Of a stretch of 64,000 bases of DNA, positions 34,457-47,448 are shown piece after piece. The translations under genes were made by a program, and so were the position numbers. The notes beneath the pieces were generated by a model, which saw only the letters and a list, made by a program, of their open reading frames with translations, made no database searches and had not been told where the DNA came from. How positions within the stretch are numbered: position 1 is the first letter of the stretch; each line of letters starts with the position of its first letter. Source of the DNA: Cantharellus purpuraceus (lineage: Eukaryota > Basidiomycota > Agaricomycetes > Cantharellales > Hydnaceae); assembly GCA_025174535.1 (NCBI GenBank), contig JALBUN010000045.1, positions 3,348,001-3,412,000 on the forward strand, written 5' to 3'.

Positions 34457-37400
34457 GCGACCGCCATAACGCATCCTAACGACATCCCGGAAACGCAACA
34501 ACTAATTTTCGCCCCGACTAATACATGATGCTACGTCTATTGCGCCACGAAACACAGTCACGACTACGCACTACTCTCTTTACGACTCTTATCGGTATAA
34601 TGACCAACCAAGGACGAACAAACACACACCTATCTATTTGTTGACTCGCTCTCGCTGCTGTCAGTGCTGTATCCACCAGTCCCATCTTGTTTTCCTTGTC
34701 ACGTCCCGGTTCAGTTGGCGGCTCTCGAACTATTATTCTCTCCCCTCTCTTGTATTTATCTTCCTATTGCTTTACTAATTCTGTTAATGGCTCGGTTTCA
34801 TTTCATTTGGTTGTCTAGATCTAATTTTCTTATCGTCATTCACGGGGGCTGTAGCCAGGATCCATCTCGTCTCCTATTCAGATTTTGCTGTGTAGCTATT
34901 CTAATTAATAATGTGCTAGAACGCGTCGAGTGCGCCTTGCTTGTAGCTCTTTTAATTATATAATATATATATATATATATATGTGGAGTGAATAAAGTTG
35001 TGAAATTATAGCTGCGCATCTTGCACTTTCCATAACCGACTGACTTCCGCGGTCTGACTGCGATCCTAGCTGTAAGGGCACCATGCGACACAATCAAGTC
35101 GAATATGACCAGATCAAGGGGAACTGCGTCAGGGCGGCTAGGAATTACAAAAGAGAATGCAACGCCCTTGCTGTGGAAGTCTCGCCCGGAATGGATCACG
35201 AGCGGATTCTGCCCCTCCGTCCAGTGATCTAGATCCAGGGCTGTTCAAAGTTTTGTTTAATTAAAACTGGGAATTTCGGAGCCGCACTTGTAGGCAATGA
35301 TCGCCGGTCCACGAGTCCTATGAACGGTCGCCGATCCGCCCGTAACAGCCGCGTAAGACGGCTTACAGTGACTCTGTTTGTCTGCGTTAAGATTTGCCGC
35401 CGGGTGCAACCAACGCCGACGCTTCCGCCGACGCTATTTATGCCAGTACAACCTTCATCGATGCCGGGCGATGCTGTGCGAGGCGGTGCGATGAAACGTC
35501 ATCAAACAATGCGCACGCGAGGTGGGTGCTGTGCACTTGTCTTCAAGTTTGGCATCGCGACTCTAAGAGGCGACCCAGATCTCCCCTTAAGGTGGCTGAG
35601 CGGCGTGAGAGAGATATACAACTTGCTGATGAGATGCAGCGACTAGGACGATAGATTCGTGGAAATTCGCATTTTGACGGAGACACGGTCTACGGCATGT
35701 CCTTGCCCTGCATCACCTGTCGCATTATCCTGTACTGTACCACTCGCAAAGGAAAGCGAGATCACTATCGTGGGATACCGATACCGGGAGGTGAGCTGAT
35801 CGTCCACTCTACGCAGTGGACACAGCCCTTAATATAAAGATCTTGATGATCAGGGAAATCATCTGGCACTACCAGATCAGTGCGCACTACGCCCTCTTCA
35901 CACCAAAGACGCCTTTTGCGCTCCTTAGCGGCATGGCGTCGATGTTGTTCCTAGAACGCAGCAAGATCTCCTTTTAGTTGCAAACAAAAGCGGTGATCCC
36001 GGATGCGAGTTGTACGCAAGTCTGTCAGTGCCCCTCAACTCCGGAGATGATGGATGACCTCAGCAATCAGCATACTGACGTAACCCGATGACATAACCTT
36101 TCCCCTTGCAATGGTAGCTAGCAGGATGGCGTGGCAATAATGCCGCACTGATCTCCCAACTGTTCTGGCTAACACAGCCCGTTGATGGTGCAATCATTGA
36201 GCAAAAGTGGATGCAGGCATTCGTTGGATAGCGTGACTAACCTCCGAGGCTAGAAATGACTAATCCCATAAAAATCAACAGAGCATGTAACAGCCATGCG
36301 ATGTATATATATGGAGTAACTGGAGTGGACTCGGAGTCATTGGGCTAGGGTGTGCATCATGCCAGTGGCACAATGGGGCAATAGACTCAACGTGCCTTTT
36401 CCTCCTGAGTAAGCGTAGCTGTCGCATAGCCTGCGTGGATTATACAGCGATATATCCCCTTCCATCTAATCACCCATGTTCGTGCCAAATACCGGTGAAA
36501 ACCGGTGCAGATTATACAAACGCAGACGACGACCATTTGCAGAGCGCTTGCAAGTCTGCTTTAGTTGTTACGAGTTTTTTTTATAATGGTAAGCATACTC
36601 ATATACAAGCACAGGCAGAAGTTCTCCTTGTTAAGGACGCTGGATGCAAGCGATGTACGTGCTGAGAATGGAACCGGATCTAACAACTGCCAATCAGCAA
36701 GGTGATGTCAAAAAGGAGGGTGGTCCTGTAAAAGTAATCACACGGCTATGGAGATACTCAGTGTCTGGTAAGAGCACTGTGGAATAATATTGAGTAGTAA
36801 CTATGGAGATACTGTGCTACTGTAAGTGAATGCGAAACGAATCGAGAACGGATGCTCACCTTAAGAACACTGAGGTGTTACATGAGTCGGTCACGCCTGT
36901 ATAGCTGGTGTGAGTCACGTGCGTTCTAGCTTACTAGCGCCGTTGTCTCAACAGGTCCTTGACAGTTTCCACATACTAGGGAAAACTAGCATTAATAATA
37001 CTCCTAGGCTACCCGTTTCTAAGAGCCCCTTCAGTTTTCGCTTTTCTCCTTCATCGAGTCGTTGGATGTAGGTGCAATGCAAAAAATTTGCTCTTTGCAC
37101 CGCCGCCTGCCTGGCACTGTAGCTTTCATACACGCCTCGGTTTATGCGGTTTCTTCGCCGATGGCATGACGTACTAACAAGGCATAGGATGCCGGGGTAA
37201 ATTTTGGCACCGGAATCAAGCCGAATCTGGCCGCTGAACAAAGAGATGTAAGGGAAGAGCTGAAGGAGGTGACGAAGTCGTTGAAGACATCGATTATGTG
37301 ACCCACAGTACTATGTGCAACAAATGCAATGCAATTTGCTTGTGCAAAGCTACACGCGAAATCATCTTTAACAATCAAAGGGCGTCTTAAAATCCTTTGT

Positions 37401-37974
37401 CAATGATGCACACCCTCCTCCATGCGGACACTCTCAAGAGACTCGCTTGGCTGTCATATACCCTAAGGATTGTAGAGTACGACTGTAGATCTGCCGTCCA
37501 TCAGGCGATGCCGACTTTGGCTGTACTTGACATGATATATTCGTGCGCTTAACGGGTGATGCTAGAGATTGAAGAAAGATGGCATGGTAATGTATAGATC
37601 CAATGCTTGAGCGGAAGTGCTACACACCGAATCTAACGCCAAGCTATATTTGAAGTGAATGTGTAATAGGAACTGGTACAAACTACAGTACCGCATAAGT
37701 ATTCTTTTATTGGGTATAAAATATTACCGTGATACCTCTCTTCGCAAGAAAAGCACTAATCCCCATATTTCTTCGCTCAGTCTTAGCATTCCTCTATGCC
37801 TAAATGTGTCATTTTCTTGTTCAAGCTCTACGAGAGCTATGCTTTGTTCGCGACGCTGCTTTTCTTCGTCGAGCTTGTCGGATCTCTTCGACCGGCTGAA
37901 TTAATCGATGTGTTTCTTCCCTGTGATCCCATTGTTGCCAATATTTCTGGGCATATGGGCGACAGATGGAAGGC
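34457..37974. other. Long intergenic stretch, no gene assigned
   Basis: A TA dinucleotide run (about 34,962-34,982) lies downstream of the zinc-finger gene. ORFs at 35,320-35,646, 36,435-36,665 and 36,948-37,241 have no recognisable features. A repeat shared with 51.1 kb is listed separately. Confidence 0.45.
36851..36952. repeat. Dispersed repeat shared with 51,075-51,180
   Basis: Both copies contain, in order, GCTCACC, ACTGAGGTGTTACAT, AGTCACGTGCG, AGCTTACTAG and GCCGT. Weaker similarity (TGGTAAG, GAGTA) extends upstream to about 36,740 and 50,970. Non-coding; likely a small transposon remnant. Confidence 0.55.
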
Positions 37975-40907
37975 TTATGTCGTAACTAGAAAGGACTTCC
38001 CAATTTCAGCAGTTGGGTCGTTAAAGAAAGCAATCGAGAATATTTCATGCCAAGCTTCCAGAATAAGTTGCCAAATGCGATACGTGTGAACGTCTCTTAG
38101 GAATTCGTGGTCTTCGTCCAGAGCATCAACAATTGCAAAGACATGGGTGAGATACACATACGACTGCTTGTGACCACCAAACGTCCGGGGAGACAAGAGT
38201 GCATCTGCAATCTCAAGACACCTTGAAATGGCCGTGGCGATCAAGGTGTCCGTGCCACATTGGCTCTTCGGACAGAGCGCAGAGCAAGCCAAGATAACAC
38301 CGACTCAATTTCCAGTTGATTTCCAACAGTTCATTGAACGAGATATCACCGACAGACGTGCTAACATGGTGCTGTGAATCAGGATCACGTGCTCGTATGA
38401 CTGAAATAAGAGCCCGTGAGAAGAGATAACGCAGCGGTTCGTCATCCCTGTCCATGGACGCTACTTCTCCTCGAAATGCATAAGCCGCGCTCAGGGCTGC
38501 ATGGCGCGTGCGAAGTGGTATTTCCGACTCCATGAACTGGATCATCATCCGAATATAGAGGCGCTTCCGTTCAAGTGTACTCGGCGAACCACGCAGACCC
38601 GCCAATGCCGCAAAAACATCGCAAATTGTCGTGTAATTATTGCCTTGACAAACCTGGAAAAGGTAATCCACTAGCATATCAAACTGCGCCTGTGTGTGCC
38701 AGGTGGGCGGCCTACCCCAATAATACACGCCAGGTATCCCACTTCGGTAAAGAAATGACCACACCTCTTGTTCCTCCACCACTGCAGAATACGAAAAACT
38801 GAGTCGAAGCGCAGCCGGGACATCCGTAAATCGGGCATGATCCCCTTCTTTGCTTGTATCCTCAAGGAGAGAGAAGCAGAGCTTGAGACACTGGAGCGAT
38901 CTGGGGTAATTGTCGCGATATCCATGTTTACTGTATGCTAGCGGCCGAAGGAGCCTCCTTGCCTGGCACACCCTCCTAGTGAAACTGGTGCCTCACCGAG
39001 AAGTAATTGTAAAATGCGGTCTATCACCAGCCCCTTGAGATCCCCGATGACTACACTGGAGGATAATGAGGCGGTGACCCACCATCTAACATGACCAACC
39101 TTACCTCTTGTCTATGATTTCCAAATACCTGCGATATGGTTGTAGGCCAACCGCCAAGCCTGCTGATACCAGACAGTCGGCCATCAGGCGGGGAGGGGAC
39201 GTTGAGTCATGCAGACACTTGTCGATAAAATTATGCACGAAGGGGAGAGTATTTGCGTGCTTGTATTTGTCGTGCAGATGGTAAGTGAGAATATGCGCCA
39301 TCCACATGCAGTCAGAGACTGGAAGGGATGTAATGTCTAGATCATAGGGCCGCTCAATCACACTTTAAATGAGGTAGAAGTCCTGCCCGGTGGGCATTGC
39401 GTCTAAATGGCCGTTATTGTCCAATAGGTTGTTATTTAAATGCGCAATGGACCCCGCAGACCTCGTTTGGTATACAAGTGGAAGATCGCTTCTAAGAAAG
39501 TTCGCACTCGTTCTCGTGTATGAATGTTTAGCAACGAACGAACTTCACGGTATGCGTAGAGCTGGCTTGTGAGTTGATCCAACACGAAGGTCACATCGCA
39601 CTTTTCCGGCCACTCAACTCCTGGTACCATCTGCACTGCAGTATTGACGATGTCCATGTCTGTGGACGTCTTGATAATCCATTCGATTGAACGTGCTCCA
39701 GCTGGATCTCCAGGAAATTCTAGGCCCTTTAGATGAATCTGTGTGAAAGACGCTGACTCGTCCGCACCTCCAGCTGACTCTGAGTCACCAGTCGGCGACC
39801 GGGTTCTTCGCCACAGAGCTGAGGAAATTCGCCATAGATATGCGAGAAAGTGTGCCATTAATCTGGTGATCATATGCATTGCAAATATGAAGATACCCCT
39901 GAAGAACGCTTGCAGGCGACTTGGCAAGTTTGCCCAGGACACAGGCTGCGCTCGATGTGCCCGAACCATGATCGTCTTTCGGAAGGCATGCAGGACACGG
40001 CTAAGCATAGTCGACACGGGGGTCTGGAATAGGCAGTCTCGCGACTTCAACGAAGCGACCACAATGAAGAAATAGAAGATAACTCCAAATGACGTTGTTC
40101 CCACAATGACGCTTGCAACCGTATGCTGTAGGGTCCAGATGTTTGCTGCGAGAGCGACCCCAAAGAACATAAGGGATGGCTGGAGGAAAATTGGTAGGGT
40201 GGAAATGATGATATTTAAATGCCAGGTTTCCAGTCCGTCCAGCTTCCGTTGCCTCCGGATGCAGCGTTCATGTAAGGTGCCTTAATCGCGACGTCTTGTT
40301 GTGACTTAGCCATTGCTTTCCCAACACTCCACCGAAGGCAGCGAGAAGACTCATTGACAGGCTTGTGTACACGAGTGATTGAATCCAAACTATCGTAGAG
40401 CCGGGTCCCGTCCACATGGGTAAAGAGACTTCCTGTTCCGAGAACGTGCCGTTGTCGATCTTGTTTATGAGAAGCTTAAGGAGTGCATTTGTGGTGTCAC
40501 TGGGCTGGGGACTTAGGCTTGACTCCATGTTGACGATGAAAGTGGCGCTGACGGAGGAGAAAAGACCGGCCTGAATCGCCCCGTTGAGTGCCGATGGGAC
40601 AAAACATGGCGGAAAGACATACGAATATAAGGGAGAATCCAGGTCACCATTCTCTCTCTCGATGAATTCATCGTCATGTTGTTTCGCAACTCGCTCGTAT
40701 GTGGTCCAGAAGCCCGAAATTACATCCTTTTCAGCACGTGCGGGACCTTGCGCAACGTCTTGGGGAATGCTTTATGAATTCCCATACAAACTGCGTATCA
40801 GTGCCAATCAACGGAGGCCATTGTAACGCACACGCCGGCGCCCTTTGTGTCTCAAGCCAGAATCTGGTCACATAAGTTGTGAAAGCTGTACGCTGATCAA
40901 GTCGCAT
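37975..40907 (-). pseudogene. DUF6535-domain membrane protein gene with apparent frameshift
   Basis: Pieces in order: 40907-40788, 40726 to about 40,290, about 40,280 to 39476, 39362-39105, 38972-38301 and 38221-37975, joined mostly by GT-AG introns. The DUF6535 module is clear: AGLFSSVSATFIV, a WIQSLVYTSLSMSLLAAFGGVLGKQW membrane segment, RRQRKLDGLETWHLN, then IIISTLPIFLQPSLMFFGVAL. This family is widespread in Agaricomycetes and of unknown function. Between GKQWLSH and ERCIRRQ the frame changes by one base near 40,281-40,295 with no room for an intron, so the copy is broken or the sequence has an error. Downstream exons stay open for about 550 codons. The 113-nt intron at 39363-39475 and 132-nt intron at 38973-39104 are less certain. 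Confidence 0.65.
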
Positions 40908-41448
40908 TGTCCTATGGGTTGATGCTAGTCACTGGAACATTAGGAAGCCGTGCTAGGACTTACATCAACTGAAGTTTCCCTGATGCGCGCGTACACCTAC
41001 TAACTTGAAGTAATCTTTCATGGTCGTACTTGTGTAAGAAGGTTGTGGACGGTCCCGCGGACTCCCGCCGCAACGTGGTTGGCGCGCGCTTTAGTTGGTG
41101 ACATAAGCTGGGCGTATTGCTCCCTACTCCACACATACGGCCACCCATTTACTGCCCATCTACACACGGTTATCACCTATTGTGGAACGAGCGAGTGTTC
41201 TCAGTGTTTTGATGTCAATTCGCCTGTTCTACGTGTCTATCCCTCCGCCATATCTTGTTCCTGCGGCTCCAGCCGTGTGCTCTAATCGGCTGCTCTAGTT
41301 AGCTGAGGTGTGTGGCTAGCTTACCACCACAACTATCATTCAATCTGCGTTTTAGTTGAAGTAAGGCTTGATTATCTTGTCCCTTTGGCTCAAGTTGGAA
41401 CGGCGTGTAGAGTGATTCCGTCGTTAACGTTGCTCCCATACTGCCTAG
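40908..41448. other. Intergenic between divergent genes
   Basis: Separates the start of the DUF6535 gene (minus) from that of the RS-rich gene (plus) and probably holds both promoters. No convincing core promoter element or ORF was seen. Confidence 0.45.
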
Positions 41449-44400
41449 ATGGTTCATTCCGCATTGAAGCGAAAGCACTACTCTGGTGACTTTACACAGT
41501 CAGCATCATCTCTGACAGACTTCCCAAATGGGTCACCTACCGAATGCAACGCTTTGAATTTACATTGCAACCCTACGAGGCAGACGTCATCCATACAGAC
41601 TCTTCCGCGAACTCCTCCGCCGCACGAGTCGAGCAGTCCACCACCCGCTCCCTTACCCCATCAGTCATCATACGACCCTCGCGCTTCAATCCGGCTACTG
41701 TTGGAACTTATGACACCCTCTGAGTTTACCAAGCTTTTGCGTGCGCGCGTGAAACACATTCTTGCGCAATGGCCTCCCCCTTCCCTGAACTCTACCTCTC
41801 ACGGCTTACCTTCCCCCACGTCATCATCCTCATCGATATCCTGTAAGCCCACAGACACCCATGATGCGCCAGACCTCTGTCCTGGAACCCTTCAAGCATT
41901 CGTATCTTTCTTCCGATTTGAAGACATGTCCGCATCCCGCCCTTTTACCATTCAGGAACTCCACAAACACCTCGCTGGTCTTCATTCGCTCCTCTCGTTT
42001 CTTACGTCAATGGAAATCAGGAGCATTGTTATGGCAAGACTTGACGCTGCTGAAACCGAGCGAGACCGATGGGCACATATACAGGGGGTACTCGATGTAT
42101 TGCGTAGCACAGGCACAGATTTTGAGGACCCTAGACTACTGAGGGCGGTGGCATCTGGCAGTGTGAGGCGTGTGGAGGTCGGGGTCAACACTGACAGCCC
42201 TGTGCACACTCTGGGGAAGCAATCCGCTTTGGAACGCTCCCCAACTTCACATTCTTCCTCGTCCTCCCAACGGTCACGGGGGCAGCTAAAAGTTGAGCGC
42301 TCACGAAAGAAAGCAAAGACGGTATGCCCTGTTTGTGCTGCACGTTCTTTTTCGATTCTAGCATTCTTTGGGCAGATTGTACTCTCCAGGAAATACCCTA
42401 AAACGATGACGGCATCGCCCTTTTTCACCCCACGATCGATTTCCACATCTTTTAACAATGTGATAGATACGAGTGCCTCGCATAGCCATTCCATTGCACA
42501 TCCTGCACCCGGAGCAAGCAGCGAGACCTCCGGCAATGGCTTAGTTTCTCGCGAGCGTCAACCCGACAAGTTGATATCACCAGGATGTTCCTTAACTAAC
42601 AGCCCAGGGAGTCTAAGCAATGCTGACGGCAGGCCGAGTAATCCACAACCTGCGCAGTCGATAGTACACAACGAGGATGCATCTACTACGCATACTGGCC
42701 AGGAGGCGACGCGTATCAGACCCTTGTCGAGGCCAGAAGATACCCCCGCGAATCATGCGCTTGATGGTTGCAAACAGGTGTCCCTCTCCATCCGTCATGA
42801 TGCTCTTGCACCCGAGTCGTCCAATGTGATTTCCAAGTCCTCACTGATATCTTCATGGACTCCTTCGCCTCCGTCTACCCCGCCACGTAATTCGGCGTCT
42901 CTCCAAATCGATGTGCCCTACAAGTGTGCAACCCCAAATTCTGACAAACCAGTAGCATTGGTCATTGATCAACCCTCTCGCGCAGTAAGGCACCATTTGG
43001 CTCTTTCCCCCTTTCCGAGCTAATCATCAACTTATAAAGGGAGAGGATATGTTTGAGAATGTAGATATGGATCTGTCGGATGATGCAGCTAATGACATGC
43101 CTGAAGGAGATTTTAGAAGTGGCGATCAAGCCCTTGACCATATCATCAGAAACACTGCGCAGATTGGATGTCAGGATTCCAGCATGGACGTGACTGGTGC
43201 CGAATTTGCGAGCTCTGTCGACAGTTCAGTAACACTAGCGACTGCCACTGCTAAGTCTTCACAGGCCTCATTGATTTCTGATAGTCCAGAAGGACCGAAG
43301 GCACTTGTTTCAGGCTTTCTACTGACTCCTCAGACAGACACTATTAACCGCCCTGAGCCTACGTGTGAGGCCGCCGGCAACACATCGGGACTTACAGGTC
43401 CTCCGACTGCCAAAAAGCGCCGTTCCCGCGCTAGTCCCCCACGACCACGTGTGAAGGCTATTGCACGAGACTCCACAACAGCACAGTTCCTGTCTCCGTC
43501 TTCGGTATCACCTCCGGGTATTTCTACTACATCACCACCCCTCGAAGGATCAGCTCTCCTGAGTCGTCGCCCTACCCCAACATTTGTTCCGGCCCAACTC
43601 ACTCTATCTTCGTCTGTGCGTGTAAATGTTTGAATTCCGTGGCCCGATTCCTTCCTGACATCAGATGTTGCTTATGTTCAGGCAAGTAATCGGGATAGCG
43701 ATCCAGGCTCCTCTACCGTGTGTTCAGCACTTGCTCTTTTTACATTGACGTTCATCGACCTCGATCTCAGATTAGGCTGGGTGTTCCTGCTTCTCTGACG
43801 CTTGAAATAAAAAAGGAACTTCTCCCAGACGAGTCTTCATTGGCCTCAGGCCCCGATTCGAAACGAGACAATAACTTGCTAGATTCCGAAAGTTCGGTGG
43901 CGTTGCAAAGAAGTAACATTGACTCAACGCTCACAATATCAAGTGACGCAAATGCAAGTGAGATACCACTACAAAATACCACTAGTCATGGCCCTCATAG
44001 TACCCGGCATACTGAATCGAGACACCCTTTCGCGAAGAGTAATATCGAGGCGACCAGTCGGCCAGCGGCATTTCACAAAAAGGTAGGCGTACGCACTGGG
44101 CGCGGTCCACCCTTTGGACACAAGAGTCTTTCAGATACTCGTCCTCCTTTCCCGACTGGTAAACCGAGATTGTCGGGCCCAAATATGATATCTATCCCTT
44201 CTGCGCCCCGCGCTATGGCATCTGTCATGCCAGCGATGCGAAGCATTTTCTTCGCTCCTACTGGACCACCTGTCACGACAAGTCCAGCCAGGCCTCCGTC
44301 TATTCTACGTCCTGAAGGCCCTGAATTACCAATTTTGCCGTCAGATAACCTCTCGGTTCGTCCTCCAACACCTGAGAATGCCACAGTGCGAAAAGAGTGT

Positions 44401-45120
44401 CTTTTTGCTATGCAAGAACAGAAACCGATTCAAAAACGGAACTACAAGCGCTTGCGAAAGTCGTCTTCTGCGTCCTCACGTCGACGATCATTATCTCGTT
44501 CAACATCCTCGCGTTCGTCCCGTTCTCATAGTCGTTCCCACTCTCCTCCAAATAAGGGTTCTCGCGGTCGAAAAAAACATCGCCATCATCGGCTTCCACG
44601 TCGACGATCCGTATCCCACTCTGTATCTGCACGTACTGGGGGGCACTCGTCCCGGTCGAGATCCCCGCCAATTGTTGTGGCGAAGAGATATCGCTTAAAG
44701 CGGTCAAGGTCACGTTCTCCTTCTCCTCCGTCTCAATCATCCACTTATCGACGTCGCAATTACTCATACTCACGGCCATCATCACCATCGCCATCTGGTC
44801 ACCGTGATGCGCCCGTTGCACAGGCTCCGACTCGACGTCGCTGGTCACCCGACTCAGATCGGCAATCTCGGGGACATAGGATAAACAAGGACAGGTCAAC
44901 GCCTCAATCGCGGAGAATCCCGCTTCACGATCATTGGTCGCCCGATGGAGACGTCAGGCGTAGACATTCCAGTAGGTCTCGCTGGACATCTGAGGAATCA
45001 GTCGACGAGGCCAAAGATAAACCGTTGGTGGACGCAGAAACACTCGCTCAGCCTATGAATCCCGAGCATGGACGACGCAAGACAGGTGCTTTACATATAT
45101 CTGTCCCGTTCGCAGTTTGA
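41449..45120 (+). CDS. RS-rich 1154-aa protein
   Basis: Five exons, 41449-42321, 42376-42984, 43040-43619, 43665-43717 and 43771-45120, total 3465 nt with no breaks. Introns are 54, 55, 45 and 53 nt. Residues 78-115 (ASIRLLLELM..FTKLLRARVKHIL) and 150-220 (LQAFVSFFRF, TIQELHKHLAGLHSLLSFL) are predicted helical and may be a folded N-terminal domain. The middle is Ser/Pro/Thr-rich. Residues about 928-1075 are an Arg/Ser-rich domain with many RS/SR/RRRS repeats, as in nuclear-speckle or splicing-associated proteins. No RNA-recognition motif is seen, so it is not a classical SR protein. The first intron is a multiple of three without a stop and could be retained. The 45-nt intron and 53-nt fourth exon are the least certain parts. 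Confidence 0.72.
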
Positions 45121-45713
45121 TTGACTCATTCGGTAGCCAATGATCCTATCTCTTCATCGCTAGGACGTTTTCGCCGAGGCTGAGAACTTCTCGTGATCCT
45201 CTTCCCTTCAAACTCACCAAACTCATCCATAGTCATCCATCCCATGCCAGGGATGTAGCTGTAATGGAGCCACCCGATAATCGGGTACGGTGGACTGTCG
45301 CTACGAAAGCCTTGAGTCAAATATCAAAATATCTGCATATTATGTGGTTCATTTTTTGTTTCACAATCTCTCGTCACTCCCGTCATATGTATACAAACAA
45401 TACAACTGCAAATAACATGATATCAATGAATGCTCTCCACAAGATCAGTAACCAGGCGTTTGGCCAAGACGGACTGTATTACAACAATCGAACAAATTGA
45501 CCTAGCGAAAAAACCCCAGTAACAGAAATAACACACATACTAACTAAACACTCCACAAATGTTTGAGCACAAAAGCGACGCTCGATACTCAGTGATTTAG
45601 AATAAATAGTCTTGACACGACAGCCAGGCGGTCTGTTCAGAAGCTAGAAGCTAGACGTTAAATATGAACAGGGTAGGTTTAATAACCGATCACCTACAAT
45701 CTCGCCACAGATG
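45121..45713. other. Intergenic; possible exon at 45,126-45,320 (minus)
   Basis: A minus-strand frame of 64 codons (with WLHYSYIPGMGWMTMDEF) ends just past the stop of the RS-rich gene. It lacks an ATG and I could not connect it to other exons, so it may be a last exon or chance. The rest is AT-rich. Confidence 0.35.
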
Positions 45714-46371
45714 CTATTTGTCGAGAGACACCCCATTGTAGTTAGCCCACTCCTTGAAATTCTCACCGAGCCAAGATGCCACTGTTTCCCAGTCTCTACA
45801 ACGGCGTGTTTTCCCTATACGATCCGTAGTCACGTTGCGTGCCATGAAATCACCATGTTCCAGAGTCAAGTCCGCGTTGCAAAGGAATATCTGTTTCAAA
45901 TACATTAAACAGTGGGCAAAGTGGTGATCTGGATGTTCCAGATGCTGAGGTTTGTCGAGGGCTAGTTGCATTTTATATGCACAGTGAAGGGAGTGGTATG
46001 CCCCAGAAATGAAGCGAAAGTGGTAGGGGCCGAGGTGGTGAAATCCAGTACCGTAGTCATTGTGTACAAGTGTTCCCCAATTTATCTGGCTGTCGTTATC
46101 GGAGAGACTGAAGCGAGATGATTCGTGGAATGTCATTTCAACGGTGGGGATAATGCCCACGGGAATTTCGATGGGATAATCGATATCGAGGTAGGCTGTG
46201 GAAAGTTGAAAGCATCCACCGCGACGCCCCTGCACTGTGCTTACTGTATGTCCTTTCCAGGTCTTTCGAGTGAAACACCCTACGCAGGGTACCCAGCACG
46301 ATGAGCGCATTGCAAGTAGCTACCACGACACTGAACACGGTCAAGAGCGATGACTTGCCATCTGCGACCAT
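45714..46371 (-). CDS. UstYa-like (DUF3328) oxidase family protein
   Basis: Two exons, 46371-46245 and 46195-45714, with a 49-nt GT-AG intron in phase 1, encode 202 aa. An N-terminal membrane anchor (about residues 8-32) is followed by the family's paired HxxHC motifs, H110-x2-H113-C114 and H134-x2-H137-C138. The spacing and ~200-aa length fit UstYa/DUF3328. Characterised relatives carry out oxidative macrocyclisation of fungal RiPPs (ustiloxin, cyclochlorotine, phomopsin), and others act in further secondary-metabolite pathways. No Kex2-repeat RiPP precursor or partner tyrosinase was found nearby, so its pathway is unknown. Complete by appearance. Confidence 0.88.
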
Positions 46372-47387
46372 GGTTAGAGATAAGCAGCGACGCGGATGTC
46401 GAAGTGTGACATGTGAAGCTCCACGAGCACAAGCGCCTCCTTGGAGTCTTCGTTCAATTGCTTACTTACGATGCGGTGGCGACGGGGTCAAAATCAGATA
46501 TATCGAGATAGAAGAGCTCGAAGAACGCTGAGCGCTCATGATGGCATATCAGCGCTGTGAGGTTTGGCTAAATAATGGACTTGGTCGTCATTGGGTCCTT
46601 CACTCATGGATGGACATGACAACTTCTACACCACCCAGGGCATCAATGTGCACCAGGCAACGAGAAGACACTGGCATATTACTTAAGCCCTGGCTGTGAC
46701 TGGCAGTTGAATATGTATAAGAAGAGAAGTTCATCCACACGCTCACCAACTCTTCACGGTCATGCGATGAGCTGATCTTTCTCACGGCGACAACAGCGCC
46801 AATAAATTGATATCAACGCTCAAAGTCACCGACAGGGATTCTTCGATTTTGGGGTAGGAAGATGCAGACGCAGGGTGGCTGCACTGCGGGAATCTTGACC
46901 CTACGCGACAGGTACTTATGAAATGCAAACCATCTGCTTCCTCCATAGGTTCAGGGTGTGATGATGGCTCCATGGCGCTATTTTTAAGATGCAAGTTTTG
47001 ACCGTAACAGCGACTCTGTCACACTTTGCTTTCTCATCAGAGATTGCATCGGGAACACATGAAGATGGCCTCGGAAGTCTGTTATTGTTCAACGAAAGTG
47101 TCCATTTGATTGCGTTTGAAGCCATCAGTTCTACAGCGCCAGGTGCCAGCTGATATTGCCTGATATTGCTGGTGTCAGATCGCATCGCTAACGCAGATGT
47201 CCCGGATAGCTTATCCTGAACGTAGAGAAGGAAATTCACGCGGTGCCGCCCGCTTCAGTGCGTCTACTGCGCGTTTCGAAGCACATATTTCCAACGCCAC
47301 CATCAATAATGATGCTCATATATGCGCCTTGACTTGTTGTCGTTTGATGGTGCTCAGGTAAGTAAATGCAAGTACACATGCCCATAC
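46372..47387. other. Intergenic, no gene assigned
   Basis: Short ORFs on the minus strand (46,600-46,785; 46,782-46,994; 46,916-47,239) carry no recognisable features. Confidence 0.45.
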
Positions 47388-47395
47388 TATATAAA
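47388..47395 (+). promoter_or_regulatory. TATA box candidate
   Basis: TATATAAA lies 54 nt upstream of the ATG of the putative secreted protein at 47,449, a plausible fungal core-promoter position. Confidence 0.4.
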
Positions 47396-47448
47396 CCGAG
47401 CCATCATACGTCTTTTGTGCTCCCTGTAACAAGTACTTGCGAAAGGAC

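Noticed and set aside
37796..38089. Plus-strand 97-aa ORF with hydrophobic N-terminus
   Set aside because: It is antisense to the last exon of the DUF6535 gene and its flank, with no own support.
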